Below are positions 34,694 through 44,546 of a stretch of 64,000 bases of DNA, in pieces. The DNA is taken from assembly GCF_022662535.1 (NCBI RefSeq), contig NZ_JAKQYM010000004.1, positions 232,861 through 296,860 of the forward strand, read 5' to 3'. Origin of the DNA: Polaribacter marinus. Its GTDB lineage: Bacteria; Bacteroidota; Bacteroidia; Flavobacteriales; Flavobacteriaceae. Made by a program: the position numbers and the translations under genes. How positions within the stretch are numbered: the stretch's first letter is position 1; every line of letters starts with the position of its first letter. A model generated the notes under the pieces. It was not told where the DNA came from. It saw only the letters and a program-made list of their open reading frames with translations, and ran no database searches.

Positions 34694-35584
34694 TTATCCT
34701 TTTAAATATTTATTAAAAAAAGTGATGGTTCTTTCCCAAGATAAATCGGCAGCAGCTTCATCATATCTAGGTGTTGTATTGTTGTGAAATCCATGATTAA
34801 CATTAGGATAAAAATGAGCTTCATGTTCAATTTTATTTTCTTTTAAAACTTTCTCAAAATCAGGCCAACCAGCATTTACTCTTTTATCTAAACCGGCATA
34901 TTGTAATAAAAGCGGAGTTTTAATTTTAGCGGCGTCTTCTGCAGAAGGTTGTCTACCATAATAAGGAACTGCAGCAGCTAAGTTGGGTAATTTTACAGCC
35001 ATCATATTAGATATCCATCCACCAAAACAGAATCCAACAACCCCCACTTTTCCGTTGCAATCTTTGTGGTTTTTTAAATAATTATAACCAGCAATAAAAT
35101 CTTCTAGCATCTCATCTCTATCTCTTTTTCTTTGCATTTCTCTTCCATCGTCGTCGTTTCCAGGGTATCCGCCTAAAGGAGCAAGTGCATCTGGAGCTAA
35201 AGTAATAAAACCGTCTAAGGCTGTTCTTCTGCCAACATCTTTTATATATGGATTTAGTCCACGGTTTTCATGTACAACTAATACACCAGGTAATTTAACA
35301 TTGTTGTCTTTTGGAATTGATAATAAACCTTTCATTTTTTTACCTCCTTTAGGAGATTCGTAATGAATCATTTCTGATTTTAATCTTGGGTCATTGGATG
35401 GGACTAAAATAGAATCTACATAATTTGGTGAAATAAAACTTAATAAAGCGGGTAATGTAATTGCTCCAACAGCATATAAAGAAAGTTTTTGTATAAATTC
35501 TTTTCTATCCATTTTGTTGTGTGCATAATCATCATATAAATCAAAAACTTCTTGATTAATATCTTCTTTTTTAAGTGATGCCAT
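34694..35584 (-). CDS. Dienelactone hydrolase family protein
   Basis: A 296-residue alpha/beta-hydrolase. The Cys nucleophile elbow is GFCFGGW (C186), with E106 in VVHENRGL, an acid in GLDKRVNAG and the catalytic His in NVNHGFHN, the complete DLH set. Before it is a roughly 65-residue N-terminal part with a helix KEFIQKLSLYAVGAITLPALLS that looks like a membrane or export signal (KK-type rather than twin Arg). It lies 51 bp downstream of sigZ on the same strand, so sigma-factor-linked expression is possible. The actual ester substrate is unknown. Confidence 0.87.
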   Translation of the reverse strand: MASLKKEDINQEVFDLYDDYAHNKMDRKEFIQKLSLYAVGAITLPALLSFISPNYVDSILVPSNDPRLKSEMIHYESPKGGKKMKGLLSIPKDNNVKLPGVLVVHENRGLNPYIKDVGRRTALDGFITLAPDALAPLGGYPGNDDDGREMQRKRDRDEMLEDFIAGYNYLKNHKDCNGKVGVVGFCFGGWISNMMAVKLPNLAAAVPYYGRQPSAEDAAKIKTPLLLQYAGLDKRVNAGWPDFEKVLKENKIEHEAHFYPNVNHGFHNNTTPRYDEAAADLSWERTITFFNKYLKG

Positions 35585-35635
35585 ATTGTTGAGGTTTATA
35601 ATTTCAACTAAGATATATAAAAAAATGTAGTAAAT

Positions 35636-36175
35636 CTAACCGCAAACTTTGCAGTCTTCTTTTTCTTGAATTTCTCCTACTAAATTTCCGTCTTTATTCA
35701 TTACAAATCCACAGCAATCCATAAAGCCTTGTGCAATTAGCTTTCTTGCGCGTTGTATTTGAGATTTTGTAGTGGGTAATGATTGATGGAGTTGTTTTGC
35801 AACTTCTTGTTGTTTTAATCCTTTTATGTCTGAAAGAAATAATGGATCTCTATATTTTTTAGGTAAGTTTTTTAAGATACTTCTTAAGCAATCTTTTTCT
35901 GTATGAGTATTTTCTGTAATTTCTGTTTCTGCTTCAAAATTGGCAATTTCAAATGTTTGATGTGTAGATTTCCAATAATCTAAAACAGAATTTCTAGCTA
36001 CTGTAAAACACCATGATTTTAGTTTTGTGATGTCTTTTAAGGTGTGTAATTTTGTGTGAATTTTTATAAAAGTATCCTGTAAAATATCATCAGCAATTGT
36101 AGTATTTTTTACTTTGCTAATAATAAACCGTTGTAAATCTTCGGAATAAGCTGTCCAAATTTTTTTTGTGCTCAT
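35636..36175 (-). CDS. sigZ: SigZ-type extracytoplasmic function sigma factor
   Basis: A 179-residue ECF sigma factor. Region 2 spans about 10-70 (DDILQDTFIKIHTKL, WCFTVARNSVLDYW) and region 4 about 100-155 (LKGLKQQEVAKQLH-like helix-turn-helix with TTKSQIQRARKLI). The C-terminus is Cys-rich: CCGFVMNKDGNLVGEIQ followed by CKVC, a feature of SigZ proteins and a plausible metal or redox sensor in cis. No anti-sigma factor is adjacent. Upstream, on the same strand, is a Cys-rich metallothionein-like ORF (36280-36381), separated by a palindromic repeat. Confidence 0.88.
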   Translation of the reverse strand: MSTKKIWTAYSEDLQRFIISKVKNTTIADDILQDTFIKIHTKLHTLKDITKLKSWCFTVARNSVLDYWKSTHQTFEIANFEAETEITENTHTEKDCLRSILKNLPKKYRDPLFLSDIKGLKQQEVAKQLHQSLPTTKSQIQRARKLIAQGFMDCCGFVMNKDGNLVGEIQEKEDCKVCG

Positions 36176-36187
36176 ATTAATAGTTAG

Positions 36188-36270
36188 GTGTCATTTCGAA
36201 CGAAGTTAGAGTAAGTTTTTCAATTTTTTAAATTGAACTTTCTCGAATAGACCTCATTCCGAAATGACAC
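36188..36270. repeat. Palindromic repeat with GTGTCATTTCG ends
   Basis: The ends GTGTCATTTCG and CGAAATGACAC are perfect inverted repeats, and the centre is a second imperfect inverted repeat (AAGTTTTTCAATTT / AAATTGAACTTT). I recall TGTCATTTCGA-type intergenic elements as frequent in flavobacterial genomes. It lies between the metallothionein-like ORF and sigZ and could form a hairpin in a joint transcript. Confidence 0.65.
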
Positions 36271-36279
36271 TTTTTTAAG

Positions 36280-36381
36280 TTAACAATTGCAAGATGAACA
36301 TGTGCAATTTTCGCAAGTACAATTATTACAGTTTCCTGTTTTACAACCTTTACAGTTGCAGGTACAATTTTTATTTTCCAT
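36280..36381 (-). CDS. Metallothionein-like 33-residue Cys-rich peptide
   Basis: ATG 36381 to TAA 36280 encodes 33 residues, of which 11 are cysteines: MENKNCTCNCKGC, then KTGNCNNCTCENC and TCSSCNC. The spacing (C-x-C and C-x2-C repeats, with Asn, Lys and Thr between) is that of metallothionein-type peptides, which chelate zinc, copper or cadmium through thiolates. No signal peptide, so cytoplasmic. Its order on the minus strand is this ORF, palindromic repeat, then sigZ, whose own C-terminus is Cys-rich. Chance is very unlikely, because a random AT-rich ORF would not give one Cys in three. Confidence 0.75.
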   Translation of the reverse strand: MENKNCTCNCKGCKTGNCNNCTCENCTCSSCNC

Positions 36382-36528
36382 GATATTTGTTTTTTTAGTT
36401 CACTTAATAGACTTAAAATTATGAAAAAAGATGCATTTAGAAAAAATAATTTTAATAAATACTAGAAGTAAAGAAGGAGACTGTTTTTTTAAATTTGCTA
36501 AGGGAGTATAATATTTTACAAACAAAAA

Positions 36529-36565
36529 GCTGATTTAAGAAAATAAATTATTTTCTTAAATCAGC
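36529..36565 (-). terminator. Terminator after the frameshifted TonB-plug gene
   Basis: A perfect 16-bp inverted repeat GCTGATTTAAGAAAAT / ATTTTCTTAAATCAGC with a 5-nt loop, then TTTTTGTTTG on the minus strand. The gap 36382-36528 shows nothing else. Confidence 0.85.
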
Positions 36566-36591
36566 AACTATATTTTATTTCAATAATTGTT

Positions 36592-37202
36592 TTACTTTGT
36601 TGTAATAACGATAACTCCGTTAGAACCTCTTACTCCATATCTAGCTGTTTCTGGTCCTTTTAAAATAGTAACAGATTTAATATCATTAGGAATAATTTGA
36701 CCAAAAGTTTCTTGAGAAACATTTGAACCATTTACTACAAATAGAGGAGTCATATTTCCGTTTATACTTCCGTATCCTCTTATGCTAATTACATCATCTG
36801 ATGAGATATTAACACCTGGAAACTTTCCCCTTAAGTAATCGTAAATATTATCAAACTGACCTGAATCTCCTTTTTTAAGATTTGAAGATTCTGTTAAAAT
36901 AGGCTGATCTGTTCCTTCTTTTATTTTTAGTGTTATATTTTCGCTTCCATTATATTTTATTTTTTTAATTCCAATATTTGGATGAAAAGCACTAATTTCT
37001 TTAGGATCGCTTTTTAATGTAGTTTTAAAAACTCCTTTAGAGTTTGTCCATCTTTTTTGTTTTACATTGTCTAAAAGTATTATGGCTCCTGCAACAGGTT
37101 TGTTATTGGCGTCTTTAACTTTGATTGTAATTTTTTTTGATTGAGCATTTATATTAAAGCAAAAAAGTAGTGCTCCTAATAATACTAAAATTTGTTTTTC
37201 AT
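36592..37202 (-). pseudogene. TonB-plug domain protein, apparently frameshifted at the start
   Basis: From ATG 37202 the reading stops after five codons. One base less in an A-run is the likely cause: adding one A gives MKKQILVLLGALLFCFNINA, a good signal peptide, joined to an open frame of about 200 codons. That frame has a carboxypeptidase-regulatory-like domain (ITIKVKDANNKPVAGAIILL) and a TonB-receptor plug-like domain ending ETARYGVRGSNGVIVITTK. No ATG, GTG or TTG occurs in that frame near the start, and a TAA lies just upstream. It is either a decayed gene or a sequencing error. A full receptor barrel is absent, as in other short plug-only proteins. Confidence 0.75.
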
Positions 37203-37261
37203 ATTGTTATGATTGTTTGTTTCGTAAAAATAGCATAATAAAATTTATTTTACATAACCTA

Positions 37262-40200
37262 TTACATATTTCGTCTGTATTGTCCTCCAACTTTAAATAA
37301 AGCTTCAGTAATTTGACCTAAAGAACAGAATTTTGTAGCTTCCATTAGTTTGTCAAATAAGTTCTCATTATTAATTGCGGCTTCTTGTAAAATTGCAATT
37401 TGTGTTGCAACTTTATCAGGATTGGCTTTATTTAATAATTCTTTTGTTTGAATTTGATATTGTTTTTCTTCTTCTGTTGCACGAATTACTTCTGCAGGTT
37501 GAACCGTTGGAGAACCTTTAGAACTTAAGAAAGTGTTTACACCAATAATCGGAAATTTCCCATTGTGTTTTAAGGTTTCGTAATACAAGCTCTCTTCTTG
37601 AATTTTAGAGCGTTGGTACATGGTTTCCATGGCACCTAATACTCCGCCACGTTCTGTAATTCTATCAAATTCTGTTAAAACAGCTTCTTCAACTAAATCA
37701 GTTAATTCTTCTATAATAAATGAACCTTGAATTGGATTTTCATTTTTTGTTAATCCTAATTCTTTGTTGATGATTAGCTGTATTGCCATTGCTCTTCTTA
37801 CAGATTCTTCCGTTGGTGTAGTAATTGCTTCATCATATGCATTTGTATGTAAAGAATTACAATTGTCGTTAATTGCATACAAAGCTTGTAATGTTGTTCT
37901 AATATCATTAAAATCAATTTCTTGTGCGTGTAAAGAACGTCCAGAAGTTTGAATGTGATATTTTAACATTTGAGCTCTTGGGTTTGCTCCGTATTTGTAT
38001 TTCATGGCTTTAGCCCAAATTTTACGAGCAACTCTACCAATTACAGAATATTCCGGGTCAATTCCGTTTGAGAAAAAGAAGGATAAATTTGGGCCAAATT
38101 TATTAATATCCATTCCTCTTGATAAATAATATTCAACATAAGTAAATCCGTTAGATAATGTCAATGCCAATTGTGTAATTGGGTTTGCACCTGCTTCTGC
38201 AATATGATACCCAGAAATAGAGACAGAATAAAAATTACGAACTTGTTTTTCAATAAAATATTCTTGAACATCTCCCATTAAGCGTAAGGCAAATTCTGTA
38301 GAAAAAATACACGTATTTTGGGCTTGATCTTCTTTTAAAATATCTGCTTGTACGGTTCCTCTAACTTGACTTAAAGTCTCGGCTTTTATCTGTTGATAAA
38401 CCTCTTGAGGTAAAACCAAGTCTCCAGTTAAACCAAGTAACATTAATCCTAGCCCATTATTTCCTTCTGGTAATTTTCCTTGATACTTTGGTCTTTCTAG
38501 TCCTTTAGAATCGTAAATTTCTTTGAATTTTGCTTCAACAATTTTTTCTAACTTGTTTTCTTTGATATATTTCTCGCAATTCTGATCAATAGCAGCATTC
38601 ATAAAGAAACCTAGCAGCATTGGTGCTGGTCCGTTTATAGTCATAGAAACCGATGTCATTGCGTGACTTAAATCGAACCCCGAATATAATTTTTTAGCGT
38701 CGTCTAAACAACAAATTGAGACTCCTGCGTTACCTATCTTTCCATAAATATCGGGTCTGTGTCCTGGGTCATTTCCGTATAAAGTAACCGAATCAAAAGC
38801 GGTAGAAAGACGTTTTGCGTCCATCCCTAAACTTACATAATGAAAACGTCTGTTAGTTCTTTCTGGTCCACCTTCACCAGCAAACATTCTTGTAGGGTCT
38901 TCTCCCGTTCTTTTAAAGGGATATAACCCAGAAGTAAATGGAAACTCTCCGGGAACATTTTCCTGTAAATTCCAACGTAATAAATCTCCCCAAGCTTTGT
39001 ATTTGGGTAAAGCAACTTTAGGGATTTGTGTATGTGAAAGTGATTCTGAATGTGTTTGTATATTAATTTCTTTATCACGTACTTTAAACGTATAAATAGG
39101 ATTTTTATATTTGGCTACTTTGTTGTTCCAATTTAAAATGATTTCCCAATTTAATGGATCAAAGTTTAGTTTTACTTTGTCGAATTGAGCCAATAATAAT
39201 TTGATAAACTCTTTGTCTGTGTCATTCTGAGTGGAACAAAGAATTTCATCTTCGTTAAGTCCAGATTTAGTAAAATGAGAGTTCTCACTATCGATTGAAA
39301 TGACAGAAAGAATTGTTTGATAAATTCCATATAATTTTTGAGCAACCACAACTTGGTCGTTAGTTTTCTTGTCGTAAGCTCTATTGTTTTCGGCAATTTC
39401 AGATAGATATCGAACTCTACTAGGAGGAATAACAAATATCTTTTCAGACATCTCTTTGGTAATTTCCATATTCGATTTTAAATCTGCTCCAGTTTTTTCG
39501 ACCAACTTATCCATAATACGTTTGTATAGCGTATTCATTCCTGGGTCGTTAAATTGTGATGCGATTGTTCCAAAAACAGGCATGTCATCCATATGAACAT
39601 CCCATAAATTGTTATTGCGCATGTATTGTTTTTTTACATCGCGTATAGCATCTAAAGCACCTCTTTTGTCAAATTTATTGATAGCAACTAAATCAGCAAA
39701 ATCAAGCATGTCAATTTTTTCTAATTGTGTTGCTGCTCCAAATTCAGGAGTCATTACATATAAAGAAGTATCTGAATGTTCTATAATTTCTGTGTCTGAT
39801 TGTCCAATACCGGAAGTTTCTAAGATAATCAAATCAAATTCAGCTGCTTTTAAAACTTGTACTGCCTCATTAACATATTTTGATAAAGCCAAATTAGATT
39901 GGCGAGTAGCTAATGAACGCATATAAACTCTTGAGTCATTAATAGAATTCATTCTAATCCTGTCTCCTAATAAAGCGCCACCTGTTTTTCTTTTTGATGG
40001 GTCTACAGAAATGAGTCCAATAGTTTTTTCTGGAAAATCAATTAAAAACCTACGAACCAATTCGTCTACTAAAGAAGATTTTCCTGCTCCTCCTGTTCCT
40101 GTAATTCCTAGAACAGGTGTTTTAGATTTTTTATTTTTCTCATGAATTGCATCTAAAGTTTTTTTTGCAATTTCAGGGAAATTTTCTGCAGAAGAAATTA

Positions 40201-40705
40201 CTCTAGCAATACTTCCAATATCTTTTTTAGCAAGCTTGTTAAGATTTACGTCTAAAACATCACCAATTGCATAATCAGATTGTTTTACCAAGTCATTGAT
40301 CATTCCTTGCAAACCTAATTCTCTACCGTCATCTGGCGAGTATATGCGTGTAATCCCATAATCCATTAACTCTTTAATTTCTTCTGGAAGAATTACACCA
40401 CCACCACCACCAAATATCTTGATGTGTGTTGCATCTTTTTCTTTTAATAAGTCGTACATATACTTAAAGTACTCATTGTGTCCACCTTGATAAGATGTCA
40501 TTGCAATGGCATTTGCATCTTCCTGTATAGCGCAGTTTACAACCTCTTCAACACTTCTGTCGTGTCCTAAATGAATTACTTCAACTCCGGTAGATTGTAT
40601 AATACGACGCATAATATTTATGGCGGCATCATGACCATCAAACAGCGAAGCTGCGGTTACAATTCTAACTTTGTATTTGGGTTTATAAGGTGTAATTTGT
40701 TCCAT
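37262..40705 (-). CDS. icmF: Fused isobutyryl-CoA mutase IcmF
   Basis: An 1147-residue cytoplasmic fusion. The order is N-terminal B12-binding domain ([11 protein letters not shown]23-G24-H25-D26), a MeaB-like GTPase chaperone with Walker [10 protein letters not shown] (about 200) and NKFD, then the mutase large subunit (about 560-1130, with [10 protein letters not shown] and [11 protein letters not shown]). This is the IcmF layout, which rearranges isobutyryl-CoA and n-butyryl-CoA using adenosylcobalamin; similar substrates such as pivalyl-CoA are possible. It is divergent from hutU across 136 bp. No cobalamin riboswitch is seen upstream. Confidence 0.93.
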   Translation of the reverse strand: MEQITPYKPKYKVRIVTAASLFDGHDAAINIMRRIIQSTGVEVIHLGHDRSVEEVVNCAIQEDANAIAMTSYQGGHNEYFKYMYDLLKEKDATHIKIFGGGGGVILPEEIKELMDYGITRIYSPDDGRELGLQGMINDLVKQSDYAIGDVLDVNLNKLAKKDIGSIARVISSAENFPEIAKKTLDAIHEKNKKSKTPVLGITGTGGAGKSSLVDELVRRFLIDFPEKTIGLISVDPSKRKTGGALLGDRIRMNSINDSRVYMRSLATRQSNLALSKYVNEAVQVLKAAEFDLIILETSGIGQSDTEIIEHSDTSLYVMTPEFGAATQLEKIDMLDFADLVAINKFDKRGALDAIRDVKKQYMRNNNLWDVHMDDMPVFGTIASQFNDPGMNTLYKRIMDKLVEKTGADLKSNMEITKEMSEKIFVIPPSRVRYLSEIAENNRAYDKKTNDQVVVAQKLYGIYQTILSVISIDSENSHFTKSGLNEDEILCSTQNDTDKEFIKLLLAQFDKVKLNFDPLNWEIILNWNNKVAKYKNPIYTFKVRDKEINIQTHSESLSHTQIPKVALPKYKAWGDLLRWNLQENVPGEFPFTSGLYPFKRTGEDPTRMFAGEGGPERTNRRFHYVSLGMDAKRLSTAFDSVTLYGNDPGHRPDIYGKIGNAGVSICCLDDAKKLYSGFDLSHAMTSVSMTINGPAPMLLGFFMNAAIDQNCEKYIKENKLEKIVEAKFKEIYDSKGLERPKYQGKLPEGNNGLGLMLLGLTGDLVLPQEVYQQIKAETLSQVRGTVQADILKEDQAQNTCIFSTEFALRLMGDVQEYFIEKQVRNFYSVSISGYHIAEAGANPITQLALTLSNGFTYVEYYLSRGMDINKFGPNLSFFFSNGIDPEYSVIGRVARKIWAKAMKYKYGANPRAQMLKYHIQTSGRSLHAQEIDFNDIRTTLQALYAINDNCNSLHTNAYDEAITTPTEESVRRAMAIQLIINKELGLTKNENPIQGSFIIEELTDLVEEAVLTEFDRITERGGVLGAMETMYQRSKIQEESLYYETLKHNGKFPIIGVNTFLSSKGSPTVQPAEVIRATEEEKQYQIQTKELLNKANPDKVATQIAILQEAAINNENLFDKLMEATKFCSLGQITEALFKVGGQYRRNM

Positions 40706-40803
40706 TCGTAAATTTTGTAGAAAATTGGTCTCGCAATTTACGAAAATCTTAAAAAATAACGTAAATCTTTATAGGTTTAAAAATATAATTATATAAAAAT
40801 AAA

Positions 40804-40811
40804 TATATTTG
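40804..40811 (+). promoter_or_regulatory. -7 box of hutU
   Basis: TATATTTG, 30 bp before the hutU ATG at 40842, matches the TANNTTTG consensus. Confidence 0.5.
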
Positions 40812-40841
40812 TGAGACTATCAATTTTTTTAACTTTGAGAG

Positions 40842-42830
40842 ATGACATTTCAAGAACAAATACAACAAGGAATTCCAGATATTTTACCACCTAAAAAAGC
40901 ATATGATTTTTCTATAAATCATGCACCTAAAAGGAAAAATATTTTATCTGCTGATGAAAAAAAACTAGCATTAAAAAATGCATTGCGTTATTTTAAAGCG
41001 AAACATCATGCCATACTATTGCCAGAGTTTATTGAAGAGTTAGAGAAGTACGGACGTATTTATATGTATCGTTTTCGTCCAAACTATAAAATATATGCGA
41101 GAGATATTTCAGAATATCCAGGGAAATCGGTACAGGCAAGAGCAATCATGTTAATGATTCAGAATAATTTAGATGATGCAGTTGCACAACACCCGCATGA
41201 GTTAATTACCTATGGAGGAAATGGTGCTGTTTTTCAAAATTGGGCGCAATATTTATTAACGATGAAATATTTGTCTGAAATGACAGATAAGCAAACGCTT
41301 ACAATGTATTCTGGTCATCCAATGGGGTTGTATCCGTCTAATAAATATGCTCCAAGAGTTGTGGTAACTAACGGAATGGTAATTCCGAATTACTCAAAAC
41401 CTGATGATTGGGAAAAAATGAATGCCTTAGGGGTTTCACAATATGGACAAATGACAGCCGGTAGTTATATGTATATCGGTCCACAAGGAATTGTACATGG
41501 AACAACGATTACTGTTTTAAATGGGTTTAGGAAAATCAACAAAGAACCAAAAGGAAATTTGTTTGTAACTGCTGGATTAGGAGGAATGTCTGGAGCACAG
41601 CCAAAAGCAGGAAATATTGCGGGGTGTATAACAGTTTGTGCAGAGGTAAACCCTAAAATAACTCAAGTTCGTTTAGATCAAGGTTGGATTGATGAAAAAA
41701 TTACAGATTTAGAAGAATTGGTTGTACGGGTTCAATTAGCAAAAGAAAAGAAAGAAACAGTTTCTATAGCCTATTTAGGAAATATCGTTGAAGTTTGGGA
41801 AAAGTTTGATAAAGCAAATGTTTTTATAGATTTAGGTTCCGATCAAACCTCATTGCATAACCCTTGGGCCGGAGGATATTATCCAGTTGACATTTCATTT
41901 GAAGAAGCCAATATAATGATGGCAGAACAACCGGTATTATTTAAAGAAAAAGTACAAGCAACTTTACGTAGACATGCAGATGCAATTAATAAACACACAG
42001 CCAAAGGAACGTATTTCTTTGATTATGGAAATGCTTTTTTATTAGAAGCAAGTAGAGCAGGAGCAGATGTAATGGCAGAAAATAATATCGATTTTAAATA
42101 CCCAAGTTACGTACAAGATATAATGGGCCCCATGTGTTTTGATTATGGTTTTGGTCCGTTTAGATGGGTTTGTGCTTCTGGAAAATCAGAAGATTTATTA
42201 AAAACAGATGCAATAGCTTGTAATGTTTTAGAAAAAATAAGAGAAAACTCGCCTGTAGAAATTCAGCAACAAATGGTTGATAATATTCAATGGATAAAAG
42301 GCGCACAAGAAAATAAATTGGTGGTTGGGTCTCAAGCAAGAATTCTATATGCAGATGCAGAAGGAAGAATGCAAATAGCAAAAGCATTTAACAAAGCAAT
42401 TAAAAAAGGTGAAATAGGAAATGTTATTCTAGGAAGAGATCATCATGATGTTTCCGGAACAGATTCTCCTTACAGAGAAACCTCAAATATTTATGATGGT
42501 TCTAAGTTTACAGCAGATATGGCCATTCAAAATGTAATTGGTGATAGTTTTAGAGGTGCAACTTGGGTTTCAATTCATAATGGAGGAGGAGTTGGTTGGG
42601 GAGAAGTTATAAATGGAGGTTTTGGCATGCTTCTTGATGGTTCTAAAGAAGCATCAAAGCGTTTGAAATCTATGCTTTTTTGGGATGTAAATAACGGAAT
42701 TTCGAGAAGAAGTTGGGCAAGGAATGATGAAGCTATTTTTGCAATTAAAAGAGCAATGAAAGCAGAAAAGAAATTAAAAGTTACGCTTCCTAATTTAGTT
42801 GATGAAACATTGATGAATTCAATAACCTAA
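40842..42830 (+). CDS. hutU: Urocanate hydratase
   Basis: A 662-residue NAD-dependent enzyme of histidine degradation. Clear motifs: LITYGGNGAVFQNWAQYLL, MYSGHPMGLYPS, TAGSYMYIGPQGIVHGTT and the GGGVGWGEVINGG region near the C-terminus. The N-terminal extension before these motifs is common in Bacteroidetes members. No hutH, hutI or hutG lies nearby, so the pathway is split. A DUF4136 lipoprotein gene follows 11 bp later. Confidence 0.95.
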   Translation: MTFQEQIQQGIPDILPPKKAYDFSINHAPKRKNILSADEKKLALKNALRYFKAKHHAILLPEFIEELEKYGRIYMYRFRPNYKIYARDISEYPGKSVQARAIMLMIQNNLDDAVAQHPHELITYGGNGAVFQNWAQYLLTMKYLSEMTDKQTLTMYSGHPMGLYPSNKYAPRVVVTNGMVIPNYSKPDDWEKMNALGVSQYGQMTAGSYMYIGPQGIVHGTTITVLNGFRKINKEPKGNLFVTAGLGGMSGAQPKAGNIAGCITVCAEVNPKITQVRLDQGWIDEKITDLEELVVRVQLAKEKKETVSIAYLGNIVEVWEKFDKANVFIDLGSDQTSLHNPWAGGYYPVDISFEEANIMMAEQPVLFKEKVQATLRRHADAINKHTAKGTYFFDYGNAFLLEASRAGADVMAENNIDFKYPSYVQDIMGPMCFDYGFGPFRWVCASGKSEDLLKTDAIACNVLEKIRENSPVEIQQQMVDNIQWIKGAQENKLVVGSQARILYADAEGRMQIAKAFNKAIKKGEIGNVILGRDHHDVSGTDSPYRETSNIYDGSKFTADMAIQNVIGDSFRGATWVSIHNGGGVGWGEVINGGFGMLLDGSKEASKRLKSMLFWDVNNGISRRSWARNDEAIFAIKRAMKAEKKLKVTLPNLVDETLMNSIT

Positions 42831-42841
42831 TACAGTTTATT

Positions 42842-43378
42842 ATGAAAAGAGTTGTTTTTTTATTAGTTAGTGCAATGATTTTAACTGCTTGTAGTTCTGT
42901 AAAAGTAACTACAGATTATGATACAAAAGTTGATTTTAATCAATATAAAACTTTTGCGTTTTATAAACCCGGAATTGACAAAGCAAAAATCTCTAGTTTA
43001 GACAAAAAAAGAATTTTAAGAGCAATTGAAACTGAATTATTAGCGCAAGGGTTTACCAAGTCTGAAAATCCAGATATGTTAGTGAGTATTTTTACAAAGT
43101 CTAGAGAGAAAGTAAATGTTAATCAAACTAATTTTGGATATGGTTATGGTTGGGGATGGAATCCTTGGTCGGTTGGTATGAATAATAATATAAATGTTTC
43201 TCAATATACAGAGGGTACTTTATTTATAGACTTCATAGATAAACAAAAGAAAGAATTAGTTTGGCAAGGTATAGGGACAGGTGCTTTAAGAACTCAAAGT
43301 GTAGAGAAAAAAGAAATTAGGATCAAGGAATTTGTAAAAGAAATCATTTCTAGATTTCCTCCAGGAAAAAACAAATAA
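42842..43378 (+). CDS. DUF4136 lipoprotein
   Basis: A 178-residue lipoprotein (signal ending LTAC, Cys 17). The mature part shows the DUF4136 pattern: VKVTTDYDTKVDFNQYKTFA, LDKKRILRAIETELLAQGF, an aromatic/Gly-rich stretch (FGYGYGWGWNPW) and LFIDFIDKQKKELVWQGIG. It is exported and of unknown function. It is the second gene after hutU and is closed by a perfect terminator. Confidence 0.88.
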   Translation: MKRVVFLLVSAMILTACSSVKVTTDYDTKVDFNQYKTFAFYKPGIDKAKISSLDKKRILRAIETELLAQGFTKSENPDMLVSIFTKSREKVNVNQTNFGYGYGWGWNPWSVGMNNNINVSQYTEGTLFIDFIDKQKKELVWQGIGTGALRTQSVEKKEIRIKEFVKEIISRFPPGKNK

Positions 43379-43400
43379 TCTCCTTTTTAAGTAAAATAAA

Positions 43401-43434
43401 AAAACTCCGAATTTTAAAATTCGGAGTTTTTTTT
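43401..43434. terminator. Bidirectional terminator between DUF4136 and glutamine synthetase
   Basis: A perfect 15-bp palindrome with arms AAAACTCCGAATTTT and AAAATTCGGAGTTTT, followed by a T-run on each strand. Confidence 0.85.
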
Positions 43435-43455
43435 ATCATTTTTTTAAAAAAAAAT

Positions 43456-44481
43456 CTAGCTAATGTTTGCAGATTTGACAGTTTTAATAATTCTACCTGC
43501 AATTTTATATGGATCTCCATTAGAAGCCGGTCTTCTGTCTTCTAACCAACCTTTCCAACCTTTCTCTACGGTGATAATTGGGATTCTAATAGAAGCACCT
43601 CTATCTGAGATTCCATAAGAGAAATCATGAATAGAAGCAGTTTCATGATCACCTGTTAAACGTTGATCATTGAACTCTCCGTAAACAGCAATATGTTCTT
43701 TTACAACAGGTCTAAAAGCTTCACATATTTTTTCATAGGTTTCTTTAGATCCACAAGTTCTTAACACAGAGTTAGAGAAATTTGCATGCATACCTGATCC
43801 ATTCCAATCCATATCTTTACCTAATGGTTTTGGGTGGTAATCTATATAATATCCATGTTTTTCTGTTAATCTGTCAAGTAAGTAACGAGCAATCCAAATT
43901 TCATCACCAGCTTTTTTAGCTCCTTTTGCAAATAATTGAAATTCCCATTGACCTGAAGCAACTTCTTGATTGATACCTTCAAAATTTAATCCTGCATCAA
44001 TACAAAGATCTGCGTGTTCTTCTACTAAAAGTCTACCGTGTGTGTTTTTTCCACCCACAGAACAATAATACATTCCTTGTGGAGCAGGGTAACCACCAAT
44101 AGGGAATCCTAAAGGTAATTGAGTTCTTGTATCCATAATAAAGTACTCTTGTTCAAAACCAAACCAAAAATCATCATCTTCGTCTTCAATTGTAGCTCTA
44201 CCATTTGAAACATGTGGAGTACCGTCTGCATTCAAAACTTCCGTCATAACTAAATATCCATTTCTTCTTGCAGGATCTGGGTAAATTGCAACAGGTTTTA
44301 ATAAACAGTCAGAAGAGCCACCAGAAGCTTGTCTTGTAGATGAGCCGTCAAAAGACCAATTGTCTAACTCTTCAATAGTTCCTTGAAAATTCTCATGCTC
44401 CTCAACTTTGGTCTTGCTTCTCATGTTTTGAGTAGGAAAATACCCATCTAACCAAATGTATTCTAATTTAATTTTTGCCAT
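43456..44481 (-). CDS. Glutamine synthetase, type II-like
   Basis: A 341-residue glutamine synthetase of the short type II (eukaryote-like) class. It has the beta-grasp domain (LEYIWLDGYFPTQNMRSKTK, NWSFDGSST) and catalytic parts FGFEQEYFIMD, the GKDMDWNGSGMHANFS metal/ammonium loop and DHETASIHDFSYG. It makes glutamine from glutamate, ammonia and ATP. It is divergent from the type III gene at 44647, with shared control DNA between (44547-44610). Confidence 0.92.
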   Translation of the reverse strand: MAKIKLEYIWLDGYFPTQNMRSKTKVEEHENFQGTIEELDNWSFDGSSTRQASGGSSDCLLKPVAIYPDPARRNGYLVMTEVLNADGTPHVSNGRATIEDEDDDFWFGFEQEYFIMDTRTQLPLGFPIGGYPAPQGMYYCSVGGKNTHGRLLVEEHADLCIDAGLNFEGINQEVASGQWEFQLFAKGAKKAGDEIWIARYLLDRLTEKHGYYIDYHPKPLGKDMDWNGSGMHANFSNSVLRTCGSKETYEKICEAFRPVVKEHIAVYGEFNDQRLTGDHETASIHDFSYGISDRGASIRIPIITVEKGWKGWLEDRRPASNGDPYKIAGRIIKTVKSANIS

Positions 44482-44546
44482 AGTAATTGTGTGTGTAATG
44501 TTAACAGTGCAAAAATGAAATAATTTGGTTACATATCAAAAAAAAA

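Noticed and set aside
37203..37261. Alternative start for the TonB-plug gene upstream of 37202
   Set aside because: In the frame of the conserved domain a TAA stop lies a few codons upstream and no ATG, GTG or TTG is available, so an upstream start cannot rescue the frame.
39172..39926. ORFs of 70-105 codons overlapping icmF in other frames
   Set aside because: They lie entirely within the well-conserved icmF coding region and have no domain features; they are shadow frames.
40706..40841. Cobalamin riboswitch before icmF
   Set aside because: The interval is only 136 bp, strongly A/T, and has no G/C-rich B12-box-like segment.
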